Positions 13,101-23,500 of a stretch of 60,000 nucleotides of DNA are shown one piece after another (position 1 is the first letter of the stretch; each line of letters begins with the position of its first letter). A program made the translations under genes and the position numbers. This DNA is from Membranipora membranacea (lineage: Eukaryota; Bryozoa; Gymnolaemata; Cheilostomatida; Membraniporidae), in assembly GCA_914767715.1 (NCBI GenBank), contig OU612070.1, positions 28,200,025 through 28,260,024 of the forward strand, given 5' to 3'. Below the pieces are notes generated by a model. The model ran no database searches. It worked only from the letters and a program-made list of their open reading frames with translations, and was not told where the DNA came from.

Positions 13101-16100
13101 CCTGCGTCAAGAATGCGCACTCATCGAACATAAACCCTGTTCAATAAAACGCTCGTCAACCTTTTTTCTAAATCCAACAGTCACTGTTGAAACCATAGAC
13201 ATATAAAAAGTTTGTATCTGTATATGGTTGAGACACAGAAGGAGACTAACCGTTTTCGAGGTCTATATGGCGAGGACGGAATGTAAAACTGATCCCTGCC
13301 TGAGTTTTGCTGGCTCGCGAGTTGATTGTCAAATCTAATCTGTGTATGATCATATCCAAACAAAACCGGAGACTGCGGAGGCATGTTGTAATTATTCTCA
13401 ACCACAGGATACACTAAATCCACATCTTCAGGGAAGTCTTCCAGCATCGGCAGCTCGAGCTCATCGGGTGAGGCAGCGTCTAACCCCCCTGACTCTAGTG
13501 CTGACTCTATATCCTCGATAGTAGCTTGTTTACCAGCACTGCTGAATGTATAGTTAGCCGATGAGTCATAGATCTTGGGAGTAAGGCGAGGTATACGCGA
13601 CCCGTCCTGGGTAGAGTCCCCTGAGATTCTGCGCTCACGGACAGCACTGAATGAACCGCTTCTACGGTTCTGTTTTTGCACAGTTGAATCAGCTTCCGTT
13701 ACTTCGGACTCCAACAGTTGATCGCTTGTCATATCTGCTGCTTGTGTGTTTGTCTTATCAGCAGTTGCAGAATCTGAATAGTCGCCTGCTTGATTTTTTA
13801 GCTGTTTACCTAGTAGATCATTCTCACCTTTGCCTGATTCCTCAGCGTTACCCTGTCGCTCAGCATCGCCTGAGTTCTGACGCTGTTCTATAAGTATGCG
13901 ACCGATGTCAGGAAACATGGCTGTTTGCGTCACGGCTAATTCCATATGAGTGGCTCCATAACACGTCGACCTGCAGAAACTTGTCGCCTCAGCGGGAGCG
14001 GGCACATGAAAGTGCAAAGTCAATATAAGCAAGCTAATGTCTAGATTCTCAGATAAAAATAGTATCGTCTCAAGTCCAGAGGCAACCAAGTTGACCCTGT
14101 AATCCTCTTTTATCACACAGCAAGATAAGGCAAGATTTTGATTTGTCAATATTTAGATCAGTAGTCCCTTCTGACTGGTATCCAAAGTGTTGCAGCCAGG
14201 ATAGGCTTACTTATAAGCAGCAGCAGTAGAGTAGCGTAGAGTTGAGTAGGTCTGAGTTGATACTTGCACGTATAACCTGAGAGCTGAGCAGGGATGCAAA
14301 CCTATCGGTTGAGTGGTTGTAATATAATATCATAACAGGTCAATTACACGCCTAAATCTTGTTGAAGCGTCTATCCCGCATCCAACTCAGCGCAGCAGAA
14401 TATAATCTGATAATAACCTATCACAATGCTATCGCTGAGGAAATTCAAAAAACCTGTTGACTCAAGAATAATCCAAAGCCAAGTCGCAACACTCCTTGTT
14501 TTATGTTACGCTCTTTTCTTCTCTGAGTGAATTGAAGACAATTATCCCACAGTCTCTTCACAAACAAAACTGACATTGACTAGCTGCAGCTAAAATTAGA
14601 CACATGGCCAAACAATCATAGCTCATTATTACTGAGATGTGATGAATCGATGAATCATCCCTAACAGAAAATCTCATCAGAGACAGCGACTGAGCTCTCT
14701 AATTTAACCTCTGCTGTGCATGAATGTTTTACATAATCAACTGCTTCACATGAAGCTGATTGGCTCAGTTATTTGTTGGGCGAGTGAGAATGGAAAAATC
14801 CATGGGCGGGAAGAAATACATCTACATGTTTTGTTGGTTAATATATAAGTTCAATATTGCCAATCAAACATTAGTTTTTTCACACGACTTTTGCATGAAG
14901 AAATATGAGCCTTTATTTTTACAACAAAGAGCAGAGGAAAGGAATTGTTAACAGAATGTGCTGATGTTGCAATTACATGTAAATGTTTGTAGGCACTCGC
15001 AAAGAGATAAAATGAATGCCATCTTGCAACCATCAGATTTACTCAATTAGACACCATTCTAGATCAATAAAACAATAAATGTGAACTAGAAACATCAATT
15101 ACAATCCTACTTTTATGCAATGAAGGCCAATATACCACACACAAACTGCAACATAAATCTTAGGTCAACTGTAATAACAACCATATTAGACTACTCTCGG
15201 AATCAGATCTAAAACTGCAGTGCTGAGCAGACAACTTCCAATTAAAGAACAAATAGCAATCGAGAGAAAAAGTGCAAGCACAGCAAGAGGCATATAGCCA
15301 GCATAAAGCCAACCTAAAGGATGATTTCTTTAACTTCTCACTTAGCTGAACTAGACTCAAAATTTGAGTGTCATGTCCCAGAATGCTCACTGATACATGG
15401 CAGGAGAGGGGGCATCTAGGGTTTCGGAAGGACATATAAAGACAACCTTGTTGACAAGACAGTATGAACGAAACTTGGACATCTATCAACTATAGAATGA
15501 GGCTAGGGCTTCATTACAACAGGTACTTTGGTTTGTTCCAAACTCCTTTGGGGCGAACTACTTGAACTAAAAGTTGTCTTTCCTTGACATATTGATAATT
15601 TTCTCGTCATCATGATGTCACTACTGAATCATAAATAATCAACTAAGCATTGTGTAAGCATCTGGAAACAAATTCAGTCCATATATAGAGAACAAAGAGA
15701 GCTACCATCGATACTCCACAAGATGAAAATACTCATGAATACAACTCAGGGTAGCTCAGTGAGCGAAAATTCATTCATGAAACTACTCATAATATAATAT
15801 AATATAAAAGCTCTCCTTGGGGATTTTAACCGATATAATGATCACTGAAACTGAGCAAAGCCACATCGTAAAAAATGGGAGTTTCTAGTGAACAGGAGGA
15901 TATGCTGATCTAGTGACAACACATAAATTCCTCTACTGAGTAACCCGTGTGGGCAAAACTGTTCCGAACCACGAACACTGTAGGAATATGACACAGGCGG
16001 CGGTGGCTGATTAAATCAAAGACCCAACATTTCCAAATATTTCCCTACGGCAACACCTACCAATATAGAATGTGTAAGCAGAGAAAATGATAATTGAAAA

Positions 16101-19100
16101 GAATTTGCTGACCCTAACTTCACTTAGTACACTTTGATGATAATACACACAAAGATGATTATAACATTAGATATAACTCCCCCTCCTTTTATTATTCCAA
16201 GTCTATTATTCAGTACAGCTTAGTTCTTGTGAAGTGAGGCATTTAAATATTTTCAGGATTCTAAGCAATTTTGGGCCCTGTTATGTGTTTAAACTGCTGA
16301 ATCAGCCCCACACTTTTAGAAGTATGCTAAGCATGCATGATTTTTGTTTAACGATAGATGTCCAAATCCTAAAAGCCAAAGCCTGACACTTACTAAATAA
16401 AACACTGTGAAAAACAATCATATAACAGATCAGAAAGTCTGATAGTGTTATTATTTCCCTGTATACATTATGATTATGTTTGGCCTTGCAGCAGCTGATC
16501 AGAGTTTGATTCTAGTACAAACGGTAATAACCTCATTATTACAACAACACTGTGCACTGATTTCTGTGAAACTAAACCAAAGTTAGTGTCTATTACTGGA
16601 TAGGGGTTATTGGCAAGGTTACATTCACAGCGTGTAAAAAAATGTTCTAATTTATGTTCCTAGTAAAAGGATTTATGTTTTTTTGTTGATCCTAATGATT
16701 GGGTTTAAATTTAGGTAAAAATGATTCCCATGAAAACTCAACACATTGTAAAGGGGGACTGAAGGATTAGTAGATATAATTATACCGACTGCCTTCCCAC
16801 AATCCCCCTACAGCAACAGTATTTACTATGAGACCGATTTTCATGTTTCCGGACAGGGAGTTTTCATTCCCTGATTCGGATTCAAAGATAAAAATGGCAA
16901 CGATAACCGAAAGAGATTCGACTCAAATCATTGAACTAAGAATATCTCACCTCATTACTGCCTCTATCTGATCCCAGTCGACTGTCTGTGATGTCCTGCC
17001 TCTACCCTCATCACTCCAGTCAATCTCATCATTAAACACAATCTCTCTACTCTTCTCAGGCATCGGTGAGGGTGATCTCAATCTCCTATCAGCTCTCGTA
17101 TCACGCTGACGTGACCTGTCACTGCTCCTACTCCGAGATCTACCACTGTCACGCCCTCTATCTCGACTCGGTGGAGAGTTCTTTCTGGCAGGCGATGGCG
17201 ACCTTCTTTTGTATTCTCTGAGGAAGGATTGTAGGTAACCACTGGGTGATTTAGGTCTGGGGGGCGCTTCCTCATCAGTTACTGCTGGGGCTAGTCGTAT
17301 ATAACCAGATTTATCTTTGTCTCTGACAGGTCGGGGTAAAGTGTCCTGAAATCTCGGAACTGGAGAGGCAGACGTCGCTGACGGCGACATTGAAGACAGC
17401 TTATAGGCAGGAACATCAGCTCCATTATCAACTCTTTTCACAGACACATAAGAATTGCTTGACGGTTCACGTTTTACTGTGATATATGGTGTAGGCTCAT
17501 GATAAGGTTTATCTTGTTTGACAGTGATATAAGGAGATCTAGAACGATCATCATTGTCATATCTAGATTTACGATGATGTACACCCGAGGTAAATGTAGG
17601 GGATTCCGGGCGAATATTATCCGACCGTATCACTGGTTCTGCGGGTCCAGTTGGCCGTCTTATGATCGGTATATCAATTTCTCTCGTTACTGATGGTGTG
17701 TAACGTGGAGGCAACTCTGGTGGGCTGGTCGGTGAGGGAGATTCTACAGGGAGAGACATGTAGGCTGACGGAGCAGTATTAAAATGCTTACCAGCTGCCG
17801 GGACTTGCGTCACATCGATGGGTTTCGGTGCGTTGATTTTAACCACATTTCCCCTGTTTCTGGGGAGAGTAGCATCTCCTGGATGATATAGCCGCGGTCT
17901 AGGTGGATCATTAGGCACTGGTGCTTGATGCTGCTTAGAAGGTAATGTCATGTATCCAGCAGGAGGCGGTCCTCCATTACGAGGCGTCTGATTAAAACCT
18001 GGTATGAATCTATTATCATTACTATCATGATACCTTGGTGAGGAGCGAGGTGGGAGAGTACCAAAGTTGTTGAAGCCGCCTGCAGTATTCTGTGTAGTTC
18101 TAGGAGGTGGTGGTGGAGGGTGATTATCCATTCTATTATCAGCTTGCTGCCAGTCATTGCCAACTATCTTGTAAACTGGGATATCGTGTGTCTCTATTCC
18201 CTGGCCACGTGGTATAGTCTCATGGTGATTAGGTATATAATTTGAGTGAGGATTGTCAGGTGGTTTTAGCTCCAGAGGAGGGGTACTTACACGAGCTGGC
18301 TGCGCTCCTTTGTTCTGTCTTGAGAGGGTGTTTGAGAGCCACGGTGTCGACATCATGTTGATTCTCGGTAATCCATTTTCAGACCATGTCACCATAAAAG
18401 GCTGAGAACCAAAGCTGTTAGCTACTGGCTGACTTTCCATCCTGCCGCCTCGGCTTTGCAAATGCTCGTGTGGTGCAAAAAAGAAGTTGGGATTAGTTCC
18501 GCCAGTCCTTGGATTATAACCGCCCCAGCTCGGAGGAGACGTCGGTTGTGAAGCAGCACGATCTATAATTTGCTGTTGAAGACTTTGTGGGTGCACTCCT
18601 GTATCCTGAACACTTAGCATATATGAATCATTACCCATAGGCTTGACCCTCATTTTTCCGCTTGTATTAGGGTGTCCTTCGCTGCTGTAGGAAGCCATTG
18701 CTGCCAATTTATCCTTATCTCGACTACTAATAGAATCTGCACTCCCAAAATTACTAATGTTTGTACACAAAGCTCTTGCCTGTTTATTATCAATATCCCA
18801 TGCAGTGTTATGATGACTGTTTTTAATATCATTTCTTACATCATGATAATTAGGAATACGGTTTCCTGTTGTCAAGGGTTTCCGATCAGCGTGCTGTAGA
18901 ATGTGATGAGGTGCTTCTGTTTCTAAGCCGTTACCTTGCCAAGCCAATCTATACTGCTCAGCAGCAGGTTGATGATTTGTGTTTTGGTTATAAACAGTTA
19001 TTGGTACAATGTTCAATGACGCTTGATGATCTGATGAGGGTGAATAATTTCCATAACTCAGCGGCTGCGATCTCTGATGATCAAGCTCAGCCACATGCGT

Positions 19101-22100
19101 ATACCTGTTTTCACTGTAGAGTGGATTGTACTGCAGTGGAGAAGAGCTGATGTTATCAGATACAAAGAATCCATTAGTCAGAGGAGAGGAATTTGCGAGG
19201 ATGTTGTAGTCTGTTCCTCTGACATTCAATTTAGCAGCATGTTCAAGATTGTTATGATGCGTAATGTGATTACTACCTGCCATATCTCCGGCAGCGGCAG
19301 CAGCATTGGAAGCAGTCGTAACAGCTTGTAAATCCTCTCCGCCGCTGTCTGATTGATGTAAAGGCCACACGGTATCAGTACCGATGCTGCTAGTTAAATA
19401 ATCAGGAGATGATTGCTGATTTATCTCCTGGCCTGGATGATAAGCGGAGGCCCTGCACACTCTATCCTTCAGCTGAGCCACCAGCTGATGTGGTGTGATA
19501 TAGGCACTACTAAAGTCCATATCTGACTGCTGTTGCATTTTATGACTATTTTTTCACTCTGACCACAGAGGACAAAGACTGCTTGATGACATCATTCGGT
19601 AGCTAATCAACAATTTGCTCTGATCAGTATCATTAGAGTCATATCAATATTGTTACATGAGATTCGCATAGCAAATGTATCAAACTGCATGGAGAGTTGA
19701 TCTTTTCAACAAACAAATTTCCTATTGTGTGTGCGATACTTAAACGTTGGAGTTGAATGTGGGCAGCTTAAAGCTGCTGCTGACTGGCGATCATGATTTC
19801 AAGGTACAGCCAAGTTTGAGAATTAACACAAACACTTTCTCCTTAAATTGCAGGAGGCTCAATGTAGTTATGCTACAGTTGAAACGAAATTGTTATTTAC
19901 CGCAGTTAAATAGCGATAAACGGCCTCAGTACTGCTCAAAGCTGTTCGCTAATTACTCTTTGCAGCGATATACAATGCTAGACTATCCGTGTATATCAAA
20001 CACCTTACCAGCTCAGACGCTATTATTCAAAATTTCATTAGTACAATCCTACACTCCCTCTGCTCAAGACCTTGCTCTACAACACCAGGGTCCACTGTAA
20101 GCCGCAGGTGAACGCATCTATATGCTCAACAGTCAACTGCTGCCAAGGTTGAATAGACTTTTGAGGAGACAGAAGTATCATAACCACTCTTAAGTACCAT
20201 AGAAACAAAATTGAATTCACAGCTCTATAGCTGTTTATAGTAAATTTCATTCTACCTGACTGGGTTAACATTATTAACAATTACTGCAATGAATTCTGAA
20301 TATCATTTCGACTCATTCATTGCAGGACTCAGGCTAATTCCAAGCTATCCTGTATTAAAAGTGTAACTTAACAATTTGAAATAATCTTAACGCAGCTGAA
20401 CTTCCTACAGGGAGAGGACAGCCATTTGATCATAGAATGGAAAGGAACATTCATGATAGAGCAACTCCAATTACATGTTCATGTTGTGAGGAACAAAGGC
20501 ACACCAGAGGCCCACCATCCCTGGGCACACTACAGTCAGTGGAGGGGAGAGCGATAAAACAAAACAGAATGGACAACTGTACAAAGAGACAAGTCATCAG
20601 TATACGCAGCATAATGACAGTATATGTAGAGGACCACTATATGTTTAGTGATGTGAGTAACTCTTAGTTAATCAGGAAATACACAAGTCACAATTTATAT
20701 TGGAGTTTATATTAACTTGACCTCTTCGTATACCAAAATCAAACCTGAGCTCATGGTTCTAGCGATAATAAGATCATTTCAGAGCTGTCTTCCCTTGGAC
20801 TTACAGCATTGCTTTGTCATAAGAGCATAAAAATATCAGTGAAAATAATGAGTTGTCCCCTCACAATTCAAGTACACACAACTCTACGACTCAATACCCA
20901 TACAACTCCGAGGTATAAAAACAATTACCTTCAACACTGATAAATATTATTAGCCTAAACTTGTGCACTTATTCAATATCAACCTGACCAGCTGAAACAA
21001 TGATGGATGTGACTGTCAAGATAATAATTCATCGAGCGAATGTCCAGCAGTAATAAACTTCTTGATAACAGAAAACTATTGTAAAATAACAGGAAGTGAA
21101 AGAAATCTGTGAAGAGGGGCCTGGGGGAGATGCCCCAGTGGGGAGAGGAGATGCATTTAGTGAAAAGTACCTGAGCGACAATATCAGATAATGATTCATA
21201 GAGAAACCAAAATAGAGAACCCTTAAACTTTCACTGAATGATGTCACTATAGATATTGGTCCTTAGCAAATAATTTGGGAGAAAATAAACTTTATCAAAA
21301 GACGGCAACTCATAGGCATTGCCTTTGACATCCACGATCATTCTTTGTAACACAACTTAACATACTCCCAATTTCCTAAGAAGCATGAACACATGAAAGC
21401 GTGAGAACTGGTAGTTATTCAAAATAGCATACAATTAGCATACATCTAAATTATCACATCACCCTCCGATATTTCTTGAAATGAGCAACAGAAGTCTCAA
21501 AACTGTGCAAACATTGACCTGAAACTTTTCCATAGATGCTATATTACACAAATCTTGCCCAAAATCATTCATCCTCACATGCCCAAAATCATTCATCCTC
21601 TCATGCCAAAAAGAGATTCGAGAAAGCGTGGTGAAATGCTACTAAAATTATTATCCCATATCTTGGTTACTCGGAATGCCTGAACTTACTTCAAGATATA
21701 GATAGCTCTTTCTAAATCTCCAAGCTTCTCATCAATTGTCAATTGCTCTAATTCTTCTGGAGACTGAAAATTGAGAATATGACAAAATCATAATACAATA
21801 ACAATAATAATACAATAACAATGTAGTCACCATGTTGGTGGATTGATAGAAACTTTAATCATAGATCAATACAGTTTAGAACAAATGGCAGACTATTTAA
21901 ATCAGATTGGAAAAGGAGAAATAACTGATAAAAAAAAGATGACCTGCATATGTGATTGGGAAGATGTTCATATATTCTTTGTTTTAGGGAAGCAGCATGT
22001 TGAGAATTAAACAAAAATCAACTGCACTAACTTTCACTATGATTCCATGTTGCGATTTTGTAAGGGTTTCATAAGTAATTGGCCCATGGAAATGACATTA

Positions 22101-23500
22101 AAGTCACTTTCAGATTGTGACGAATGACTTTTTGGACGCGAATAACCATACCGTGTTAATTTGAAAAAACTTCCTAATTGGCGGCATGGCTGAATGGTTA
22201 GTGCGCTTGCAAAACACAATGCCATCAAAGGGATTACACATGGGAGACCGGGGTACAAGTCCAAGCCGCGGCATATGTTTTTCATGTTTTTTCCATCATT
22301 GGAGTGAACCACAAATTCGAAGCATGGAACCATAGTGTTAGACTCATATAACAAGTATTCCTGTCAGTGGTAATTATTTGCTTTCGGTGCGGTTGGGGTT
22401 GGCTTGCATGCCATGAGAGAGAACAATTGACATGCCGCCATAATTCATATACGGTGCTTAACTAATCCTGTCTAATACCACCTGATAAATTACGGTGTGA
22501 TTGTATGAAAGCCTCGAGTGCCATCAATACACAGAAAAAGCTGCAGAAGGAAAACGGCAGTAGCACAGGTAAGTCCCTAATCTCATTTCATCATCTTATT
22601 TAACTGCATCTTCGACTTGCAGGTGATAAGAGAGCATGTTAATTTTACTTTTTTTAACTTTTCAAATGATAGTGTTCAGTTATGCAAGCCAAACTGAAGA
22701 TCACTAGGCGGTGTGGTGCTCTATAATACAGATGAAATCTCACCAAGCATGCAAAATTTATTTCTCTCTGTGTGAAATTATTCATGATGCTTAATCAGGG
22801 AAGGAAACCAACCCCACGCATTATTAAAGATGAAAGCTGTGTGGTTGATGATTAATGTTGGTGCCGGCCCACTCCACTGACTGTACAGCAGTCACAAAAG
22901 CTGTGTTAAGAAACTACTAGGTTCTGAAGACAGCTTTTGTAAGCTATACGTATGACTAGGCCTACAAGCTTTAACGAGTGTGTGCTCCTGCAGAGGGACC
23001 CTCCTGTTGTTTTTATTTATAGCAATCAACCAGTGCAACAGTAGCACAGGCATCAGATCAGTAAGCATGCCTAGCAAGGCCAGTGCAAGCCACAGAGCCA
23101 GTTTGAGGAGGTTGTACCCAAACTCACAAGTCACATACACCATCATTGTTTGCATTTTGTATAAATTATTATGTCTTGAAATTGAATGAATACTCAGTCA
23201 GTAGTCTGTAGAGTATTATTATATTAGCATGATAATATCATTCACTACTTTCTTCCTTTGCATCCATTGATCATTCAATCCATGCTATGTATGTGGCCAC
23301 TTGATCAAGTGATTTAAATATATGACTTGGTGTATGCAGAACAAAAGTACAGGGCTATGCCACACTGTCTTATGGGAGGGTAGAAGAAGACACAAAATGC
23401 TATGTAATGGTTAATTATAATAAAGCTGACAAACCTTCTGAGAGACGGGAGGTCTCTCCAATCTTAGGTCTTGTATTTCGTCAAGCAATGAGGAATCCAT
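1117..23500 (-). CDS. PPP4R4: PPP4R4 orthologue, serine/threonine phosphatase 4 regulatory subunit 4 (15 exons; 3' end not found)
   Basis: HEAT-repeat regulatory subunit of the PP4 catalytic phosphatase; in vertebrates a cytosolic PP4 partner. Exons read on the minus strand, each with AG/GT borders: 23500-23435, 21763-21690, 10458-10356, 8766-8545, 7632-7526, 6899-6792, 6477-6356, 6129 to about 5850 (end unsure), 5639-5605, 5497-5426, 5204-5082, 4700-4368, 3908-3803, 3335-3182, 1275-1117. Phases agree at every junction I could test. Blocks recalled from human PPP4R4 appear in order: SPEELEQLTIDEKLGDLERA, GQDIQ, GEAWLEALLEVIPSL, QSRLISCKILGK, CQDVEYEVRACMCRQL, HLGKLCHGL..FLDFYKKLCAMG, IFSSDQIY, ALELSSDSVPNIRLR, LLQQLESHVRKLL. 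The last exon ends in phase 2, so coding continues; no C-terminal exon was recognised in 1-1116. The start ATG is the first codon of a 22-residue exon resembling the human N-terminus. Family assignment is firm. Confidence 0.94.
6499..6562. repeat. Short tandem repeat, 24-bp unit
   Basis: GGTTTACCCTGTACGGCTTT appears twice, with a partial first copy GGTTTACCCTGTAT. In the PPP4R4 intron preceding exon 7 on its other side. Confidence 0.8.
9964..10013. repeat. 28-bp perfect palindrome flanked by 13-bp direct repeats
   Basis: The palindrome at 9973-10000 (half-site AGAGACTATAGATA) has no loop. GATATAACCAGAG occurs at 9964-9976 and again at 10001-10013, overlapping or abutting it. Lies in PPP4R4 intron 3. 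Confidence 0.85.
10356..10458 (-). CDS. PPP4R4: PPP4R4 exon 3
   Basis: Acceptor tttatag, donor AAG|gtaagt, 103 nt. The reading is CGQDIQRLSVVTSLPHLLRD followed by NKDECLRRVIPKIK, matching human AGQDVQGTSVIANLPFLM...ETLRRVLPKV. It accepts phase-2 donors. It is therefore a valid downstream partner of exon 2 and also of the large exons at 16951 and 13251. Confidence 0.9.
12768..12867 (-). CDS. Possible terminal exon C of the nested unit
   Basis: Acceptor cagcatacag, one base completing the exon B codon, then 32 codons beginning MITSLCFDERDSLVLSQLEV and stop TAG at 12768-12770. Phase agrees with exon B. No polyadenylation signal was found close downstream; an ATTAAA-like hexamer on the minus strand lies only near 11060. 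Evidence is limited to splice-site fit. Confidence 0.3.
12768..19538 (-). CDS. Nested disordered scaffold-like protein or alternative PPP4R4 N-terminus
   Basis: Family not recognised. Exon A (19538-16951) holds 862 codons plus two bases: Gln/Asn/Ser/Pro-rich and without predicted globular domains. Its C-terminal third carries tyrosine motifs repeated in kind (GYMTLP, AYMSLP, YITVK twice, YVSVK, GYIRLAP), proline runs that look like SH3 ligands (PPPPPPR, PELPPRYTP) and an Arg/Ser-rich segment (SRSRSSDRSRQRD). These suggest a phosphotyrosine/SH3 docking scaffold, by inference only. The ATG has A at -3 and an in-frame TGA upstream. The ORF stop overlaps a good donor (ATGAG|gtgaga). Exon B (13970-13251) and a possible terminal exon C (12867-12768, stop TAG) follow in phase, giving a 1135-residue model. 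A or B could instead splice to PPP4R4 exon 3. Coding status of A is firm from its length; the transcript structure is open. Confidence 0.65.
13251..13970 (-). CDS. 720-nt symmetrical exon B of the nested unit
   Basis: Open frame with acceptor tttctgcag and donor AACG|gttagt, phase 2 on both sides, 720 nt, so it can be kept or skipped without frame change. The peptide is polar and acidic: repeated Gln/Asn/Ser, a basic RRSGSFSAVRERRIS patch that resembles a basophilic-kinase or 14-3-3 site, then ELELPMLEDFPEDVDLVYPV and SSPYRPRKR at the end. No domain recognised. The open frame continues upstream of the acceptor to 14149, so an intronic extension is possible. Confidence 0.6.
16947..19538 (-). 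CDS. 863-codon exon A of the nested unit
   Basis: Uninterrupted open frame of 2.6 kb in AT-rich DNA, far longer than chance. Low-complexity, polar and proline-rich: His/Asn-rich N-terminal half, PPxxP stretches in the middle, RS-rich end (KRRSPSPARKNSPPSRDRGR), then an acidic DEIDWSDEGRGR before the donor. A likely 5' acceptor lies just upstream (ctctgtggtcag, about 19558-19569), which would make it the first coding exon behind a non-coding one. It lies wholly inside PPP4R4 intron 2 on the same strand. Confidence 0.8.
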   Translation of the reverse strand: MQQQSDMDFSSAYITPHQLVAQLKDRVCRASAYHPGQEINQQSSPDYLTSSIGTDTVWPLHQSDSGGEDLQAVTTASNAAAAAGDMAGSNHITHHNNLEHAAKLNVRGTDYNILANSSPLTNGFFVSDNISSSPLQYNPLYSENRYTHVAELDHQRSQPLSYGNYSPSSDHQASLNIVPITVYNQNTNHQPAAEQYRLAWQGNGLETEAPHHILQHADRKPLTTGNRIPNYHDVRNDIKNSHHNTAWDIDNKQARALCTNISNFGSADSISSRDKDKLAAMASYSSEGHPNTSGKMRVKPMGNDSYMLSVQDTGVHPQSLQQQIIDRAASQPTSPPSWGGYNPRTGGTNPNFFFAPHEHLQSRGGRMESQPVANSFGSQPFMVTWSENGLPRINMMSTPWLSNTLSRQNKGAQPARVSTPPLELKPPDNPHSNYIPNHHETIPRGQGIETHDIPVYKIVGNDWQQADNRMDNHPPPPPPRTTQNTAGGFNNFGTLPPRSSPRYHDSNDNRFIPGFNQTPRNGGPPPAGYMTLPSKQHQAPVPNDPPRPRLYHPGDATLPRNRGNVVKINAPKPIDVTQVPAAGKHFNTAPSAYMSLPVESPSPTSPPELPPRYTPSVTREIDIPIIRRPTGPAEPVIRSDNIRPESPTFTSGVHHRKSRYDNDDRSRSPYITVKQDKPYHEPTPYITVKREPSSNSYVSVKRVDNGADVPAYKLSSMSPSATSASPVPRFQDTLPRPVRDKDKSGYIRLAPAVTDEEAPPRPKSPSGYLQSFLREYKRRSPSPARKNSPPSRDRGRDSGRSRSRSSDRSRQRDTRADRRLRSPSPMPEKSREIVFNDEIDWSDEGRGRTSQTVDWDQIEAVMR
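21559..21606. repeat. 24-bp tandem duplication
   Basis: CCCAAAATCATTCATCCTCA followed by CATG is repeated with one change (CTCTCATG). Non-coding, in PPP4R4 intron 2 next to exon 2. Confidence 0.8.
21690..21763 (-). CDS. PPP4R4: PPP4R4 exon 2
   Basis: Seventy-four nt, acceptor ttttcag, donor AA|gtaagt, ending in phase 2. It encodes SPEELEQLTIDEKLGDLERA followed by IYIL, which matches human PEEIERLTVDEDLSDIERAVYLL closely. The spliced codon AA+C joins the CGQDIQ exon at 10458, so the canonical transcript skips the 11.2-kb region between them and the nested exons it contains. Confidence 0.9.
22181..22272 (+). repeat. tRNA-like segment (pseudo-tRNA or SINE head)
   Basis: GCGGCATGGCTGAATGGTTA resembles a class II tRNA 5' half with A-box (TGGCNNARTGG); 70 bp later GGGGTACAAGTCCAAGCCGC resembles a damaged B-box/T-arm whose GCCGC pairs with the 5' GCGGC. 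No convincing anticodon stem. Best read as a tRNA-derived relic in PPP4R4 intron 1. Confidence 0.35.
23435..23500 (-). CDS. PPP4R4: PPP4R4 exon 1 with start codon
   Basis: Twenty-two codons from ATG at 23500 to a donor after AAG (AAG|gtttgt). The peptide begins MDSSLLDEIQDLRLERPP and aligns with the EDLQELTIIERP stretch of the human N-terminus. It ends in phase 0 and joins exon 2 (21763-21690), which starts SPEELEQLT. It is too short for an ordinary ORF scan; the homology and phase agreement support it. Confidence 0.85.

Larger units (their letters stand above)
10459..21689. other. Large PPP4R4 intron 2
   Basis: By far the longest intron of the gene (11.2 kb; most others are 0.1-1.7 kb). It contains the nested coding unit (12768-19538). 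The stretches 10.46-12.77, 13.97-16.95 and 19.57-21.69 kb show only AT-rich non-coding sequence and scattered short ORFs without homology. Confidence 0.75.

Noticed and set aside
15160-15489. 109-codon minus-strand ORF rich in Cys/Leu/Ser
   Set aside because: No start context, no conserved motif, not phase-linked to neighbouring exons.
16947-19538. Treating the 863-codon ORF as the true PPP4R4 first exon
   Set aside because: A better match to the conserved N-terminus exists in exons 23500-23435 and 21763-21690, so exon A can only be an alternative or separate unit.
19747-20100. 117-codon plus-strand ORF
   Set aside because: No recognisable domain, no splice or promoter context, typical chance length for this window; lies in PPP4R4 intron 2.
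22037-22354. 105-codon minus-strand ORF
   Set aside because: It reads across the tRNA-like relic and has no homology; chance ORF.
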